Part shown: one piece after another, positions 32,368 to 41,632 of the stretch
Numbering within the stretch: position 1 is the first letter of the stretch
How the letters are laid out: every line of letters begins with the position of its first letter
From: Burkholderiaceae bacterium
Lineage (GTDB): Bacteria > Pseudomonadota > Gammaproteobacteria > Burkholderiales > Burkholderiaceae_C
Assembly (NCBI GenBank): GCA_913776825.1
Contig: CAJYPV010000017.1
Coordinates: 62,001-126,000, forward strand
Length of the DNA: 64,000 bases
Reading direction: 5' to 3'
The notes under the pieces: model-generated
Seen by the model: only the letters and a program-made list of their open reading frames with translations
Database searches by the model: none
What the model was told of the DNA's origin: nothing
Made by a program: the position numbers and the translations under genes

Positions 32368-34956
32368 TCAAGGCTTCTTCTTGCTATCAGCGAACCGCTG
32401 GAGGAAGCGCTCCGCCGCGCTCATAGGTTTGGACATCTCAGGCGCTGACGGCGACGGCGAGGCCGCAGGTCTTGGTCCAGCCGCGGGCGCTGGCGAAGGT
32501 GCAGTCTTGCCGGCCGGCCCTCTCCCTGCTGCGGCAGGAGCAGCCCTCCCAGGGCGGGCCTCCTCGTGCTGCGCCGCCAGGAGGTCAGCGAACATCTGCG
32601 CCTCTTCGGCCGGCGTCTTCCCCGAGGGCGGCACCGTAGCGGCCGGCGTACTTGCAGCGGGCACCGGAGCATTCGAAGGCAGAGGAGCTGCGACATCTGG
32701 CGCGGCGGCCACCGGAGCTGCCACCGCAGCCGCAGCCGCAGCCCCCGACGCTGCTGCCTCTGCAGCTTCCGCCCGCGCCTTCCTCTGCGCCTCCTTCCGG
32801 TTCTTCATCAGAAGCGCAATCGGGTCCTGGTCCATCGGCCGCTGCGACTTGGCAATGGCATTGGCTACTTGGCGGAAGTCCTTGAGATTCGCGGCGGGCC
32901 TCTTCCTTCGAACTCCGTTCACCCGATGCAGGCGCGCCGTCATGAGCTCAAACATCGCCTGCGTCACTGCTCCTGTCTTCCTCGCCTTTTCATCGGCAAT
33001 CTTGGCCCTGGCCCGATTGACCTGCGCCGCAAACTGCAGCTCCTCAAAGGTCATGCGTCCGTTGAGTTTCCTACTGGTCTTGTTCGGCTGCAGCGCGTCC
33101 ATCTGCCCCTCATCAGTGACCCAGTAAGCCACCTCCGGCCTGCTTGGGGTGTAGTAGATTTTTGTCTTGAAGGAGTCACCGAGCCGTCTGCGCTTCCGAC
33201 TCATTGCCTCCGAGTTGTATATGTTGCCGGCGATGTTGACCCCATCCACAGTGACGATGCGCGTCTCATGGTTCAAGAGCTCAGTGAAGACTTCAACATC
33301 GGTTCTAACCCGATGGCGCACGCCTCCCATCTTCTGAAGTGACCAGCTAAAGATGGCGTTCGAGCTGGGCTCCACGCGGTGCTTCGCGCTCTTCATCTCC
33401 GCGGTGAGGAGATGCTCTCTGTTTCGCGCAGCATTCTTCCGAATGATGAACCGCACCAGCTTTTGCTCCAGCTGATACACATCTTCGGATGCAAGAAGCT
33501 TTGCGAGTCGCTTCTTCTGGCGCTCATGCGTCTGGTTGGTACGCTGGTAGCCCCCTGGGTCACCCGCCTGGTCCTTCTGCGCTTGGCCTATGCTCCCCTC
33601 GACGTCGCCCTTGCCTTCAGGCACCGCCGGGCCTGGCATCTTGAAGTCAATGCGCAGCCGGTCGTATGAATCGCGCGCCGCCGCAGAGGAGGCCGGTCCG
33701 CCGTCGGAGTAAATCGCCCGGCACACGATGTTTTCCTCATCGGGGAAAGCATCCGGTTCGTCGATTTCGAGGTACTTCAGATGCGCGGTTTTCGATGTGA
33801 ACGCGCAGTAGAAAGCAAGGCGATAGCCCTCGGCCCAGTTCTCGGGTTCAAGGTTGACGTGCCACCCAACAATCTTCTTGCTTCTTCGGTCGATGACAAG
33901 AATGACGGTCGCCTTCCCGACGTTGACCATGACACCCTTCGCGCCAAGAGAATCGATAAGTTCCTTATTGAACTCCGTTGCGTCCGTGTCGAACATGTCG
34001 CCCGCCTCTGGGGCCAAGTCCCAGCTCACGCCTCTCGACTCAAACACCCCCTCTTTGTCGGAATGGTGAGTTCTCAACTTCTCGAGCTCTAGCGAGATGA
34101 TGAGCTTGCGTGCGTGATAGCGAAACTGCTCGTAGCTTGGCACCTTCTTCGGTCGGTTCTGGAAGAACCCGTACTGGTTCTCCGTGTAGTAGAGGACTTG
34201 GAAGTCCTCGTAGCACTCCGTCAAGTTTCGCCACTTGTTGACGTAGGACGCTCGAAGCACCAGCTCGACGCGCTTGATGTCTTCCCCGTTGACCGGGCGT
34301 GTCGCGTAGTGGTCCCCCAGCAACTTCTGCGCATCGCTCTTCGCGCCCCGCGTTCTGCCAGACAAGCGCGTTCCGCCCGTGGCGCCCTTCGACGGACGAA
34401 GCTCAAGAAGAGCGTTCCTATCCAGTCCGAACCAGGCGAACTTGTGAAGGATGCGCCGCAGGAACTGCAGATTCACTCCTACCAGAACGCAGTGCTCAAG
34501 CAGAACCTCACGGGCAGTTGCCGGCGAGTAGGTGGCGGCGATGGCATCGGCTGTGACCAAGCCGGCAATCAGCTCGTACAGGTTGTCTCTCTCGGCGAGC
34601 CAAACCACTGCACTTTCGTCCGCAGCGCGCTTCTGCTCGTCCTCTGAGCTCCCGTTGACTTGCCGCGCCACCGAGCGCTCCTTTAACTCCCGGTCGCTGA
34701 GGTTCATGAAAGCAGGTCTGATGGTGTCAGGGACTTGCCGAATGGAGCCAGTGCGCAACAGCGAAAGCCCGTTCTCAAGGTCCATCTCCTCGGCTTCTCG
34801 AACGTCCCTTCGCCACTTCTTAGCGACGACCTTGAAGAGCAACTTCTTGCGCTTCACGTCCTCGCAGATGAGCCGCATGAGCTTGCTTCCACCGACTGAA
34901 TTCTCGTAGACGGCGCCCACAAGGAAGTTGAGCTTATCGAGGCTTTCGTCGTCCAT
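32368..34956 (-). CDS. tnsB: TnsB-type DDE transposase
   Basis: An 862-aa Mu/TnsB-family transposase. N-terminal HTH-type DNA-binding regions occupy residues 1-310. The RNase-H-like core has Asp325 (FDTDATE), Asp418 (IYSDGG) and Glu453 (KGDVEGS); the last two are 35 apart, the classic DD35E spacing. A Mu C-terminal beta-barrel lies near 600-690. The final 150 residues are Ala/Pro-rich low complexity ending in SAAERFLQRFADSKKKP, possibly the tail that contacts the AAA+ partner TnsC. It is the last gene of the operon, 5 bp after tnsA. Confidence 0.9.
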   Translation of the reverse strand: MDDESLDKLNFLVGAVYENSVGGSKLMRLICEDVKRKKLLFKVVAKKWRRDVREAEEMDLENGLSLLRTGSIRQVPDTIRPAFMNLSDRELKERSVARQVNGSSEDEQKRAADESAVVWLAERDNLYELIAGLVTADAIAATYSPATAREVLLEHCVLVGVNLQFLRRILHKFAWFGLDRNALLELRPSKGATGGTRLSGRTRGAKSDAQKLLGDHYATRPVNGEDIKRVELVLRASYVNKWRNLTECYEDFQVLYYTENQYGFFQNRPKKVPSYEQFRYHARKLIISLELEKLRTHHSDKEGVFESRGVSWDLAPEAGDMFDTDATEFNKELIDSLGAKGVMVNVGKATVILVIDRRSKKIVGWHVNLEPENWAEGYRLAFYCAFTSKTAHLKYLEIDEPDAFPDEENIVCRAIYSDGGPASSAAARDSYDRLRIDFKMPGPAVPEGKGDVEGSIGQAQKDQAGDPGGYQRTNQTHERQKKRLAKLLASEDVYQLEQKLVRFIIRKNAARNREHLLTAEMKSAKHRVEPSSNAIFSWSLQKMGGVRHRVRTDVEVFTELLNHETRIVTVDGVNIAGNIYNSEAMSRKRRRLGDSFKTKIYYTPSRPEVAYWVTDEGQMDALQPNKTSRKLNGRMTFEELQFAAQVNRARAKIADEKARKTGAVTQAMFELMTARLHRVNGVRRKRPAANLKDFRQVANAIAKSQRPMDQDPIALLMKNRKEAQRKARAEAAEAAASGAAAAAAVAAPVAAAPDVAAPLPSNAPVPAASTPAATVPPSGKTPAEEAQMFADLLAAQHEEARPGRAAPAAAGRGPAGKTAPSPAPAAGPRPAASPSPSAPEMSKPMSAAERFLQRFADSKKKP

Positions 34957-34961
34957 GGCTG

Positions 34962-35774
34962 CTAGCGTGGACGATTCCAGCGTGGCGAAGGCGCGAGCGA
35001 CAAGGGCTTATATGGGTCGAGGGGCTTGCTGTGGTCAAGGCCAAGGTACCCCAAGTAGTAAGCCGCCGCGAATACGAAGTTCTGGTCGTTCTCGGAGATT
35101 CCGAGCCGCTTGCCCAACATCGCCAGAAGCCGGTTGAGTGGCTTCGTGCTCGACGTGCAGTACAGCTGCGTCGCCAGTTCGCGCGCGTCGTCGTTCGCGT
35201 CATCGATGACCCAGGAGACAGGGAGGACCATTCGCCGAAGGGCACGATGGTTCTCTACCGACTGTTCCGGCGGTGGGTCCAGCCGGCGCCAGCCCCAGCC
35301 GCGCGATGCGCAGTACGCCTGCTCTCTGTCGTGCTTCAAAACGACCGCCGGGTTATCCCACTGCGATATGGGCTTAGACGAGAGTGCCTCATATCTCAGG
35401 CGTCGGTCGGGCGGCGTCGGTGCCCTGGTCGTCACGAAGTCCAACGTCGCCACGTTGACCCTGTTTGGCCGTTCGCCCGCGAGTACCGTCCCTTCTGCCC
35501 CTCGGTTCGAGTACCAGTAGCCCTCTCTGACGCTCAGGATGTTCCAGTCGCCCTCCATCACCCAGAACGCATGCTCCTCCTCTCCCGAGGCAAGCGACAG
35601 CTTCCGACCGCACCAGACGGACTGCGATTCTTCGCGATTATTCAGCTTCGCCCGCAGCTCCTTGATGGTCAGGATGGTGCGGTACTCCGGTCCGTCTATC
35701 TCGCCATTGATGTCGGGCGGCAGCTCCGCGATTCCATGCGCCAGGAGGCGCAGTCTCGATGCGGGATGGCTCAC
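34962..35774 (-). CDS. tnsA: TnsA-type transposon endonuclease
   Basis: A 270-aa protein with a restriction-nuclease-like N-terminal half matching TnsA order: an acidic cluster (Glu65-67 in SGEEEHAFWVMEGDWNIL), Asp112 (ATLDFVTT), and Lys134 (ALSSKP). The family usually has E/Q-x-K on this strand; here a Ser replaces the middle acidic residue. The helix that follows (HDREQAYCASRGWGWRRL) is also TnsA-like. The C-terminal half would be the TnsC-contacting domain. TnsA cuts the 5' ends so that the element moves by cut-and-paste. Its ATG overlaps the TniQ-a stop. Confidence 0.7.
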   Translation of the reverse strand: MSHPASRLRLLAHGIAELPPDINGEIDGPEYRTILTIKELRAKLNNREESQSVWCGRKLSLASGEEEHAFWVMEGDWNILSVREGYWYSNRGAEGTVLAGERPNRVNVATLDFVTTRAPTPPDRRLRYEALSSKPISQWDNPAVVLKHDREQAYCASRGWGWRRLDPPPEQSVENHRALRRMVLPVSWVIDDANDDARELATQLYCTSSTKPLNRLLAMLGKRLGISENDQNFVFAAAYYLGYLGLDHSKPLDPYKPLSLAPSPRWNRPR

Positions 35775-37477
35775 TTTCTGCCTCTCCGCTGGTTTCGCCG
35801 GCCGCCGTTGTCAAGCTTGGCACCAGCGTTAGGACCGTCGTTGGGGCCGTCGTTGGAGCCTTCGCCGGTGCCTTCCAGACTCTTCCTCCCGGCCGCGTCC
35901 ACCTCTTCGGCGAGCACCTTTGCGTTGAGCTGGTTTACGTGTGTCCTCCTTAGTCCGGTACGAACCTGCGCTCGGCCCAGCGTGTGCGGGTCGCCTCTGC
36001 TCAACCGGAGGATGGATAGGGCGAACCGCTCCTTGTACTGCGCAGTGGTCTCCTCCGCCTCTTCGATGGCGGCGCGAGTCTTGGGCAAAGACTTGAGGAG
36101 CTCCTCCGAGATTTCGTTGCCTCGTACCGCACGCTTCAGAAGTGCTGTCTTGGTAATCATCTTGGGGTCACGCCCGCGGTCGGATAGCAGGTCAGCAAGC
36201 CGCTTCTTCACGTGCGCCGCAGTCCGCTTGTCGAGCATCTGCAGATATGACGCGCGCTCCTCCTCCGTGCTTGCCGCTCGACCCGCCGCCTTGGAAGGAC
36301 AGACAGTTCGATACCACTCAGGGTCGTGCTCTCTCACGCGCGTCACCACGCGACCAAGGTCGCGCAGGAGTTCAGAACGCTCCGCCCCCGGATGCGCTTT
36401 GATGTATTCCAGGATGAGCCGCTTGTCGGAAGGCTGCATCGGCGCCTCCTTCTGTCCGCGGGTTTCACCCTTCTTGGCTGGGCGCCAGACCGCCATGTAG
36501 AGGCTGCTCTGCCGAAGCTGCTCAGGTTCTGGGAGCTTGCCCGCACCAAAAAAGTCCAGCAGCAGGAGGTTGCGCCCGAGGACTGGCGACGTTCCGTTCT
36601 TTCCGAAGACGAGCGGAAGCCAGTTCCTATCGGACGCCAGGTCCGCGTTGAGCCGCTGCAGGACCGCCGGCGAATAGCGGCGTCTCAACTCCTCGACCAA
36701 GGCGACCGTTTTGAAGCGTCCACCGAAGGCATATCCGAACTCTTTCGCCTTCAGGTGGTAGTAGCCCGTCACCTCCCGTGCGGACCAATCTTTCATGGCA
36801 CCGTTCAGCAACTGGAAGCCGAGCTGCGCCATCCGCGTCAGCACCTTTCCAGCGTCTTCCGATACGGCCGAATGGCTCAGGGCTCGCTTCTGGCCGCATT
36901 TGCAACGCAGATGCGGCAGCTGCATCTGCCGACTACCTCGCTGCGAAAAGTGACAGTTTCCGCAACCGACCAGGAGCGGGCAGCCGTGGTGCGGACAGTA
37001 TCCAAGGCCGGCAAGCTGGTGCTCCCTCCGCCAGGCGCCAGCTCCTTCCTTCTGGTCCTCTTTCAGGCATTCAGGGCAGAGCGCGAACTCCGGTTTGCTC
37101 TCGATGCCTCGCCCGGCGAGCCCCAGAAGGCTGGCTACGCCCATCTGTTTTTCGCCGTCCATCACATGACTCAGGACAATCTCTTTCGATTCAAGGGACA
37201 CGAACGGCAGGTGCGCGGGAAGGCAGGTGTGCTCTTCGAGAATCTGTTCAGCCGAAGCGAACACGGGCTCGAGCTTCTCGCAGATTCCGCGCAAGTTCGT
37301 GGGCACCGTCCAGGGTGGCTGGATGACCTGCCTATCGACAAGCTCGGTCGCGAGGTCCTTCATCCGCACCCAGCCGCTCAGGTGAGTGCACTCGAAGATG
37401 TACCCAAGGAGAGAGTCGGTCTTCCTCACGGGACGGAGCTGGGACAACCGCACAGCGATGGGTGAATCAAGCTTCAT
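35771..37477 (-). CDS. tniQ: TniQ/TnsD-family target-site protein (TniQ-a)
   Basis: A 568-aa protein. The N-terminal TniQ domain has SLLGYIFECTHLSGW and the zinc knuckles Cys134/Cys137 (CPEC), Cys161 (CPHHGCPLL) and Cys172/Cys175 (CGNC). The C-terminal part is long and helical (NPGAERSELLR-type repeats, KRLADLLSDRG), as in TnsD proteins that read a fixed attachment site. It is clearly a paralogue of the TniQ at 41633-43234. It overlaps TniQ-b upstream by 11 bp and tnsA downstream by 4 bp. The target DNA is unknown. Confidence 0.88.
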   Translation of the reverse strand: MKLDSPIAVRLSQLRPVRKTDSLLGYIFECTHLSGWVRMKDLATELVDRQVIQPPWTVPTNLRGICEKLEPVFASAEQILEEHTCLPAHLPFVSLESKEIVLSHVMDGEKQMGVASLLGLAGRGIESKPEFALCPECLKEDQKEGAGAWRREHQLAGLGYCPHHGCPLLVGCGNCHFSQRGSRQMQLPHLRCKCGQKRALSHSAVSEDAGKVLTRMAQLGFQLLNGAMKDWSAREVTGYYHLKAKEFGYAFGGRFKTVALVEELRRRYSPAVLQRLNADLASDRNWLPLVFGKNGTSPVLGRNLLLLDFFGAGKLPEPEQLRQSSLYMAVWRPAKKGETRGQKEAPMQPSDKRLILEYIKAHPGAERSELLRDLGRVVTRVREHDPEWYRTVCPSKAAGRAASTEEERASYLQMLDKRTAAHVKKRLADLLSDRGRDPKMITKTALLKRAVRGNEISEELLKSLPKTRAAIEEAEETTAQYKERFALSILRLSRGDPHTLGRAQVRTGLRRTHVNQLNAKVLAEEVDAAGRKSLEGTGEGSNDGPNDGPNAGAKLDNGGRRNQRRGRK

Positions 37478-39239
37478 GGAGCAGCTCCTGCATCATGAGA
37501 ACCTCGGCCCGGGCAACGACCTCGGACACCTGCACTCCCGCCGCCTCGATGACTTCTGCGCGCAGCCCGGATTCCTTCTTCACTTTCCAGTCGGGCGCCC
37601 AGCGGCCCTCCCGGCGGAGCCGTCGAACAGTCCACAGCAAGCGGCGGAACACATAGGTGTGAAGTGACTCGGTGGCCGCCGAGACCGCTGCGGCTGTCTT
37701 GGGCATCCCGCCCGTTGGCACGTGGGCGAAGGTGCGGCCAGCGTTGTGCATCACAGCGGTCAAGGTCTGCTTCGGCGCTGGCGCGTTCTTGGCCTGTGCC
37801 GAGGCACGCGACACTTTCTCGGCCAGAGCGTCGTCCGCACCTTGCGGCGCCCGCGAGCGCGGGGGCTTACTCTTGCCCCGTGCCATCGGTGCGGGCAGCA
37901 GCTCCTTCAGCCAGTCTCGGTCCACGCGGTAGAGGAACGCGTAGTCGGCCGGCGCCAAACCTCTCAGGTCTTTCGCCCCCATCTCCGGATGCCGTTGCAC
38001 CAAGGCCGCGAAGCGTTCACGACGGAGGGTGAGGTCATCGCCGAAACGCTGAGACAGTCGCGACGTCCACGCCGCTTTGAGGTCAGTGGAGGCGGAGAGG
38101 ATGCGATAGACCGTCGACTGCGAGAGGCCTGTCGAGTGGGCCACGGCGCCGACCGCCTGTCCGGTCCTGAGCTGAGATTTGACCTGGTTGGTGAGGTCCG
38201 GGGTCAGCACCTTGGGTCGCCGGCCGACGGGGATTCCAAGCTCCATCGCTCGTTGGATGGCCGATTGGACCGAGATGCCAAACGAGTCCGCGGCCTGAGT
38301 GGGTCGCTGGCCGTTGGCCAGAGCGGCGTCGAGCTCGGGGGAACGGATGTCTCGCCTAGGCTCCCACAGCGACGGCTGGGATGTGGGCTCGAGCGCCTCC
38401 AGTGTGCTGATGAGGATTGCTGCGACCGATGGATGAAGCGTCCCGCGCCCGTTCCACAGCGGGGCAAGCAGCGCCTCTGCCTTCGCCTGAGTGCTGAGGA
38501 GGTCATCCAGCTCAGGATGCTCAAAGCGGCCCTGGCTGAACTGCACGAGGTGCTTGACCAGCGGCCTCCTGCGGATGCTTCCCTTCGGCGTCACCAATCC
38601 GCGAGACTGAAGAAGCTCCCCCAACTCGCTCAGCAGGTCACGTTCACCGCCAAGGATGCCCTGGACAGAAGCTGTGAGCTCCAGGCTGCCCTCTTCTCGA
38701 CCTGGTATGAGCGGACAGTGCGCCAGCTTCCGAGCGCTTAGTGGGGTCCAATGACTGCACCTCTGGAGCGGCTCCCCATGGTCAGAGCAACGTGTTGCGA
38801 ACGGAGTCAGCCATTGGCGAAGCACCACCGAATGACCGAGCGTCCGTTGGAAGTGAGCCTCGCACTCCGGGCAGATGAGTGGTGGACCTGCCAGCCACTC
38901 GTCGACTGAGACGGGCAAGAGTGGTCGCCGCGGTCCGAGGTCCGTCTCCAGCAGGCGCCCTTGGAAAGCTTCGCGACGCACCGCCGTGAGCGTCGACCCG
39001 AAGTAGGGTGCCAGCGTATGGGACGAAACCCAGTAGGCGGGGTCCGCGCGGCCAAGTGGCTCGCCAAAGCGCGAGGCGAAACCACGCAGTCCAGTTGGCA
39101 GCGTCCAGTCGACACTCGACCATCTGGTCTTTCCCATCCCCAGTGCTCGGGCACCGCGGGCTGTGATGCCGTTGACCCGCTGCAGCCGTATGGAGTAGCT
39201 CGGCAAGGCCTCCAGCGGCACGACGGGCACGTGGTTCAT
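37467..39239 (-). CDS. TniQ-family protein with HTH repeats (TniQ-b)
   Basis: A 590-aa protein. The TniQ-like N-terminus has LPSYSIRLQRVNGI and a zinc cluster at Cys123/Cys126 (CPEC), Cys151/His154 and Cys161. The rest contains at least two recognisable HTH segments (ALANGQRPTQAADSFGISV; RTGQAVGAVAHSTGLSQSTV in outline). It is not closely similar to the other two TniQ proteins and may be the general adaptor or serve another target pathway. The start MNHVPVVPL at 39239 is 16 bp after the tnsC stop; the longer upstream frame is Arg-rich and unlikely. Confidence 0.8.
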   Translation of the reverse strand: MNHVPVVPLEALPSYSIRLQRVNGITARGARALGMGKTRWSSVDWTLPTGLRGFASRFGEPLGRADPAYWVSSHTLAPYFGSTLTAVRREAFQGRLLETDLGPRRPLLPVSVDEWLAGPPLICPECEAHFQRTLGHSVVLRQWLTPFATRCSDHGEPLQRCSHWTPLSARKLAHCPLIPGREEGSLELTASVQGILGGERDLLSELGELLQSRGLVTPKGSIRRRPLVKHLVQFSQGRFEHPELDDLLSTQAKAEALLAPLWNGRGTLHPSVAAILISTLEALEPTSQPSLWEPRRDIRSPELDAALANGQRPTQAADSFGISVQSAIQRAMELGIPVGRRPKVLTPDLTNQVKSQLRTGQAVGAVAHSTGLSQSTVYRILSASTDLKAAWTSRLSQRFGDDLTLRRERFAALVQRHPEMGAKDLRGLAPADYAFLYRVDRDWLKELLPAPMARGKSKPPRSRAPQGADDALAEKVSRASAQAKNAPAPKQTLTAVMHNAGRTFAHVPTGGMPKTAAAVSAATESLHTYVFRRLLWTVRRLRREGRWAPDWKVKKESGLRAEVIEAAGVQVSEVVARAEVLMMQELLHEA

Positions 39240-39255
39240 CGCCGTCGTATCCTGT

Positions 39256-40911
39256 TCAATCGGGAGCGCCCGTTGCGTCCGGCGCCGGCGTCGGGTCGTC
39301 GAACTTAGTCGTGGCCTTGACGACCCGGTCCATGTTGTCCTGCGCCTTCTTTTCCCGCTTGGCCTGGTTCTTCTTGCCGTACTCATAGGACGTCATCGGC
39401 TTCTTCGCTGCGGCCCTCGTACGCTTGGCTTGCGCCTCGTCTTTGTCTGCGAAACGGAGGCCATCGGCGGAGAGCCGCGCCTTATAAATCAGGTACTCCT
39501 CGGCGGTAAGCATCCCTTCGTCGTCAAGGTGTTCCTGAAGCCACTCAAGATGGGCAGCCTCCTCGGCCGGAGTCGCCTTGGGCCTGTCCGCCATCCAATA
39601 GAAGTGCTCGTACGCATCTTGTTCCGCATACGACACCTCAAAACCTAGGTCGGCCTTGCGAAGGCGGGACAGCGCCAACTGCCATGACTTCATCTCGTCT
39701 GCTGCGATGGCCTCGAGCAGGGTCTTGTCGGCAACGACGCTCTCGTCCTTTGCGTGTCGCTTGAGAACTGCCTTCATGGTTATCCGCATGAAGCGTCGAA
39801 CGCCCATGGTGTGAGCCATGAACCAGTAGTTGAAGTCATCGGCGTAGACGACCGGCGTCTTTGACACAGCGAACTCTTTGAACATCTGCATCAGCACCTC
39901 GGTGTCCTTGTCGTCGAGGTTCATCAGCGGCATGTCAAATCGTCCGGCGCCGGCGAACTTGCTCATCTCCATGGCATGGCGCTCAAAGAGAGCACCGACA
40001 GCCACTGTTCCGACGACCACGACCGGAATTCCGCCGTACTCCATAATCTCAATGAGGCCGGCCATAATTGTTTCTGCCGCCGCCTTCGTCAGCCTGCCTA
40101 AGCACTGAAATTCATCGAGGATGAGGATTGGAGCGAACTGGCCACAGAGGGCCAGCTTGACCGCGAGAACGAGCTTGGCTGTGCTCGTGTTGTTGTTGAA
40201 GCCGCGCATCACGCCTCGGCCAGTCTGACGGTCAATCTCCGCAAGTATCTCGAGTAGCGTCCCCTTCCACGTTTCTTGGACCTTCACGACAACTGCAGTC
40301 AGCTGCATCCATCTGCAGGGCTTACCGTTCACAGATAGGTGGACATGGGGTTCATAGCCAAAGAGCTCTTTGACTCGCTCGATGAGCGATGACTTCCCTA
40401 TCCCGCTACTTCCCACGAGAACAATCCCCAAGCCTCCACCACCGCCGGTCTTGGTGGTTCGCCTGACAATCAACTCTTTCCCGTCAGCTGCGGCCAGAAT
40501 CACCTTCATGACTTCGGGGTTCTTCGGGTGGCGTCCGCGCATACCCTCTCGGGCCAAAGCCACAATCTCCTGTACGACATCGATGTCGAACTCGCGCGGG
40601 ACGTAGAACTTGTCCATCGTCTGCAGGTACTCGATGCGCAACCCACGAGAGCGCTCGAAGAAGTCAGGTGCACGCTCTACCGGGAACACAGACAGGATTG
40701 ATTCGACGTCATCGTCGTCCTCGAGCATTGGCAGCACCAAGGCCATCTCGTTGTCTGCCAGCTCCGGGTCAACTTCCTCCCGATAGTGCCGCCAGACCCT
40801 GAACCCGTCGATGCGGTCGTACTGGCCCTTCCTGCGCGCGACCTTCTGCGTCGACGGGGAATCGTCGGCAGACGACTCCGCGCCCGCTTCGGTGTTAGGG
40901 GTGTCGCTCAT
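39256..40911 (-). CDS. tnsC: TnsC/TniB-type AAA+ ATPase
   Basis: A 551-aa AAA+ regulator of transposition that links TniQ target complexes to TnsAB. Walker A is GSSGIGKS at 167-174 and Walker B is ILILDEFQ with Asp266-Glu267. Next comes the sensor region IPVVVVGTVAVGALF, followed by an arginine-rich RRFMRITMK segment. The acidic N-terminus and Lys/Ala-rich C-terminus are extra. The start at 40911 (MSDTPNTEAG) begins the plausible coding sequence. It is first in the tnsC-tniQ-tniQ-tnsA-tnsB operon. Confidence 0.9.
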   Translation of the reverse strand: MSDTPNTEAGAESSADDSPSTQKVARRKGQYDRIDGFRVWRHYREEVDPELADNEMALVLPMLEDDDDVESILSVFPVERAPDFFERSRGLRIEYLQTMDKFYVPREFDIDVVQEIVALAREGMRGRHPKNPEVMKVILAAADGKELIVRRTTKTGGGGGLGIVLVGSSGIGKSSLIERVKELFGYEPHVHLSVNGKPCRWMQLTAVVVKVQETWKGTLLEILAEIDRQTGRGVMRGFNNNTSTAKLVLAVKLALCGQFAPILILDEFQCLGRLTKAAAETIMAGLIEIMEYGGIPVVVVGTVAVGALFERHAMEMSKFAGAGRFDMPLMNLDDKDTEVLMQMFKEFAVSKTPVVYADDFNYWFMAHTMGVRRFMRITMKAVLKRHAKDESVVADKTLLEAIAADEMKSWQLALSRLRKADLGFEVSYAEQDAYEHFYWMADRPKATPAEEAAHLEWLQEHLDDEGMLTAEEYLIYKARLSADGLRFADKDEAQAKRTRAAAKKPMTSYEYGKKNQAKREKKAQDNMDRVVKATTKFDDPTPAPDATGAPD

Positions 40912-41432
40912 GATTGGCCCATCCGTGCGCTCATCGACCCATGGTCTACCCGGCCCTTGGGAACCTGGACTTCCGACGTCCTGATGCTCTCGAAGCAGCT
41001 TGTCACCGGGAGTTGTTCGTTCGAAAAGTCGCGTACTGCTGCTGGCACGCGTGCACACGCGCAGTCGAGGCCGTGCGCGTTCGAACTCGCGCGCGAGGCG
41101 ATAACTCGACTTGTTACGACAAGACTATCGATAACGTTTTTCACAACAGTCATCAGCACTCTCCTTAATGTCTTTGTCACTGCCAATTGATTAGCAGGAA
41201 CACAGTCAATTAACTCGAAGCGGGCGGATGATAGACATGCACGAATGCGAGATGGCAAGCGCGTTCTTTACTTGATTAAGCGGCGCGACTCACTCGCCAG
41301 AGGAAGACGCACTGAATGACGCCCCCGACATCGGTGACACGATTGCGCGCGGAGTTTTGGCGGATTCTTCTGAAGTCGAGCCATGGAATCCGACCCAGTG
41401 GATTCAGGTCTCCAGCGTAGTCGTGAGACCAA

Positions 41433-41452
41433 AGTCTTGTAAGTACAAGACT
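41433..41452. promoter_or_regulatory. Perfect palindrome AGTCTTGT-N4-ACAAGACT
   Basis: 8-bp arms around AAGT. A shorter relative, CTTGT-TACG-ACAAG, is at 41110-41123. It could be the operator of a dimeric regulator of tns genes or a pair of TnsB-binding half-sites. Confidence 0.55.
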
Positions 41453-41474
41453 CAATGAAGCTTTGGGGGAAATG

Positions 41475-41497
41475 AACTACACCGACTGTTCGTCCCG
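41475..41497 (+). repeat. 23-bp direct repeat flanking TniQ-c, copy 1
   Basis: AACTACACCGACTGTTC followed by GTCCCG. It matches the copy at 44056-44078 at 20 of 23 positions. In both copies AGTCTTGT lies 42-43 bp upstream, so a larger structure is shared. Confidence 0.8.
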
Positions 41498-41632
41498 AAC
41501 AGGGAGACAAGACTAGTTTCTTGTGGATTTGCCCAATGCTTATTCGTACCGCCGTCGGCATCTCGATTGGGTCGAAGCGCGCAGGAAGCTCGCGGCCCTT
41601 CAGCAAAACCTTGGCGACCTCTTCGCAGCGAG

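Larger units (their letters stand above)
40912..41632. other. Non-coding region between TniQ-c and tnsC with repeat motifs
   Basis: 721 bp without a convincing gene. It holds ACAAGACT octamers at 41119, 41445 and 41507, the palindromes at 41110-41123 and 41433-41452, and the first copy of the 23-bp direct repeat (41475-41497). It is probably the tnsC promoter region and/or a transposon end. Confidence 0.6.
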
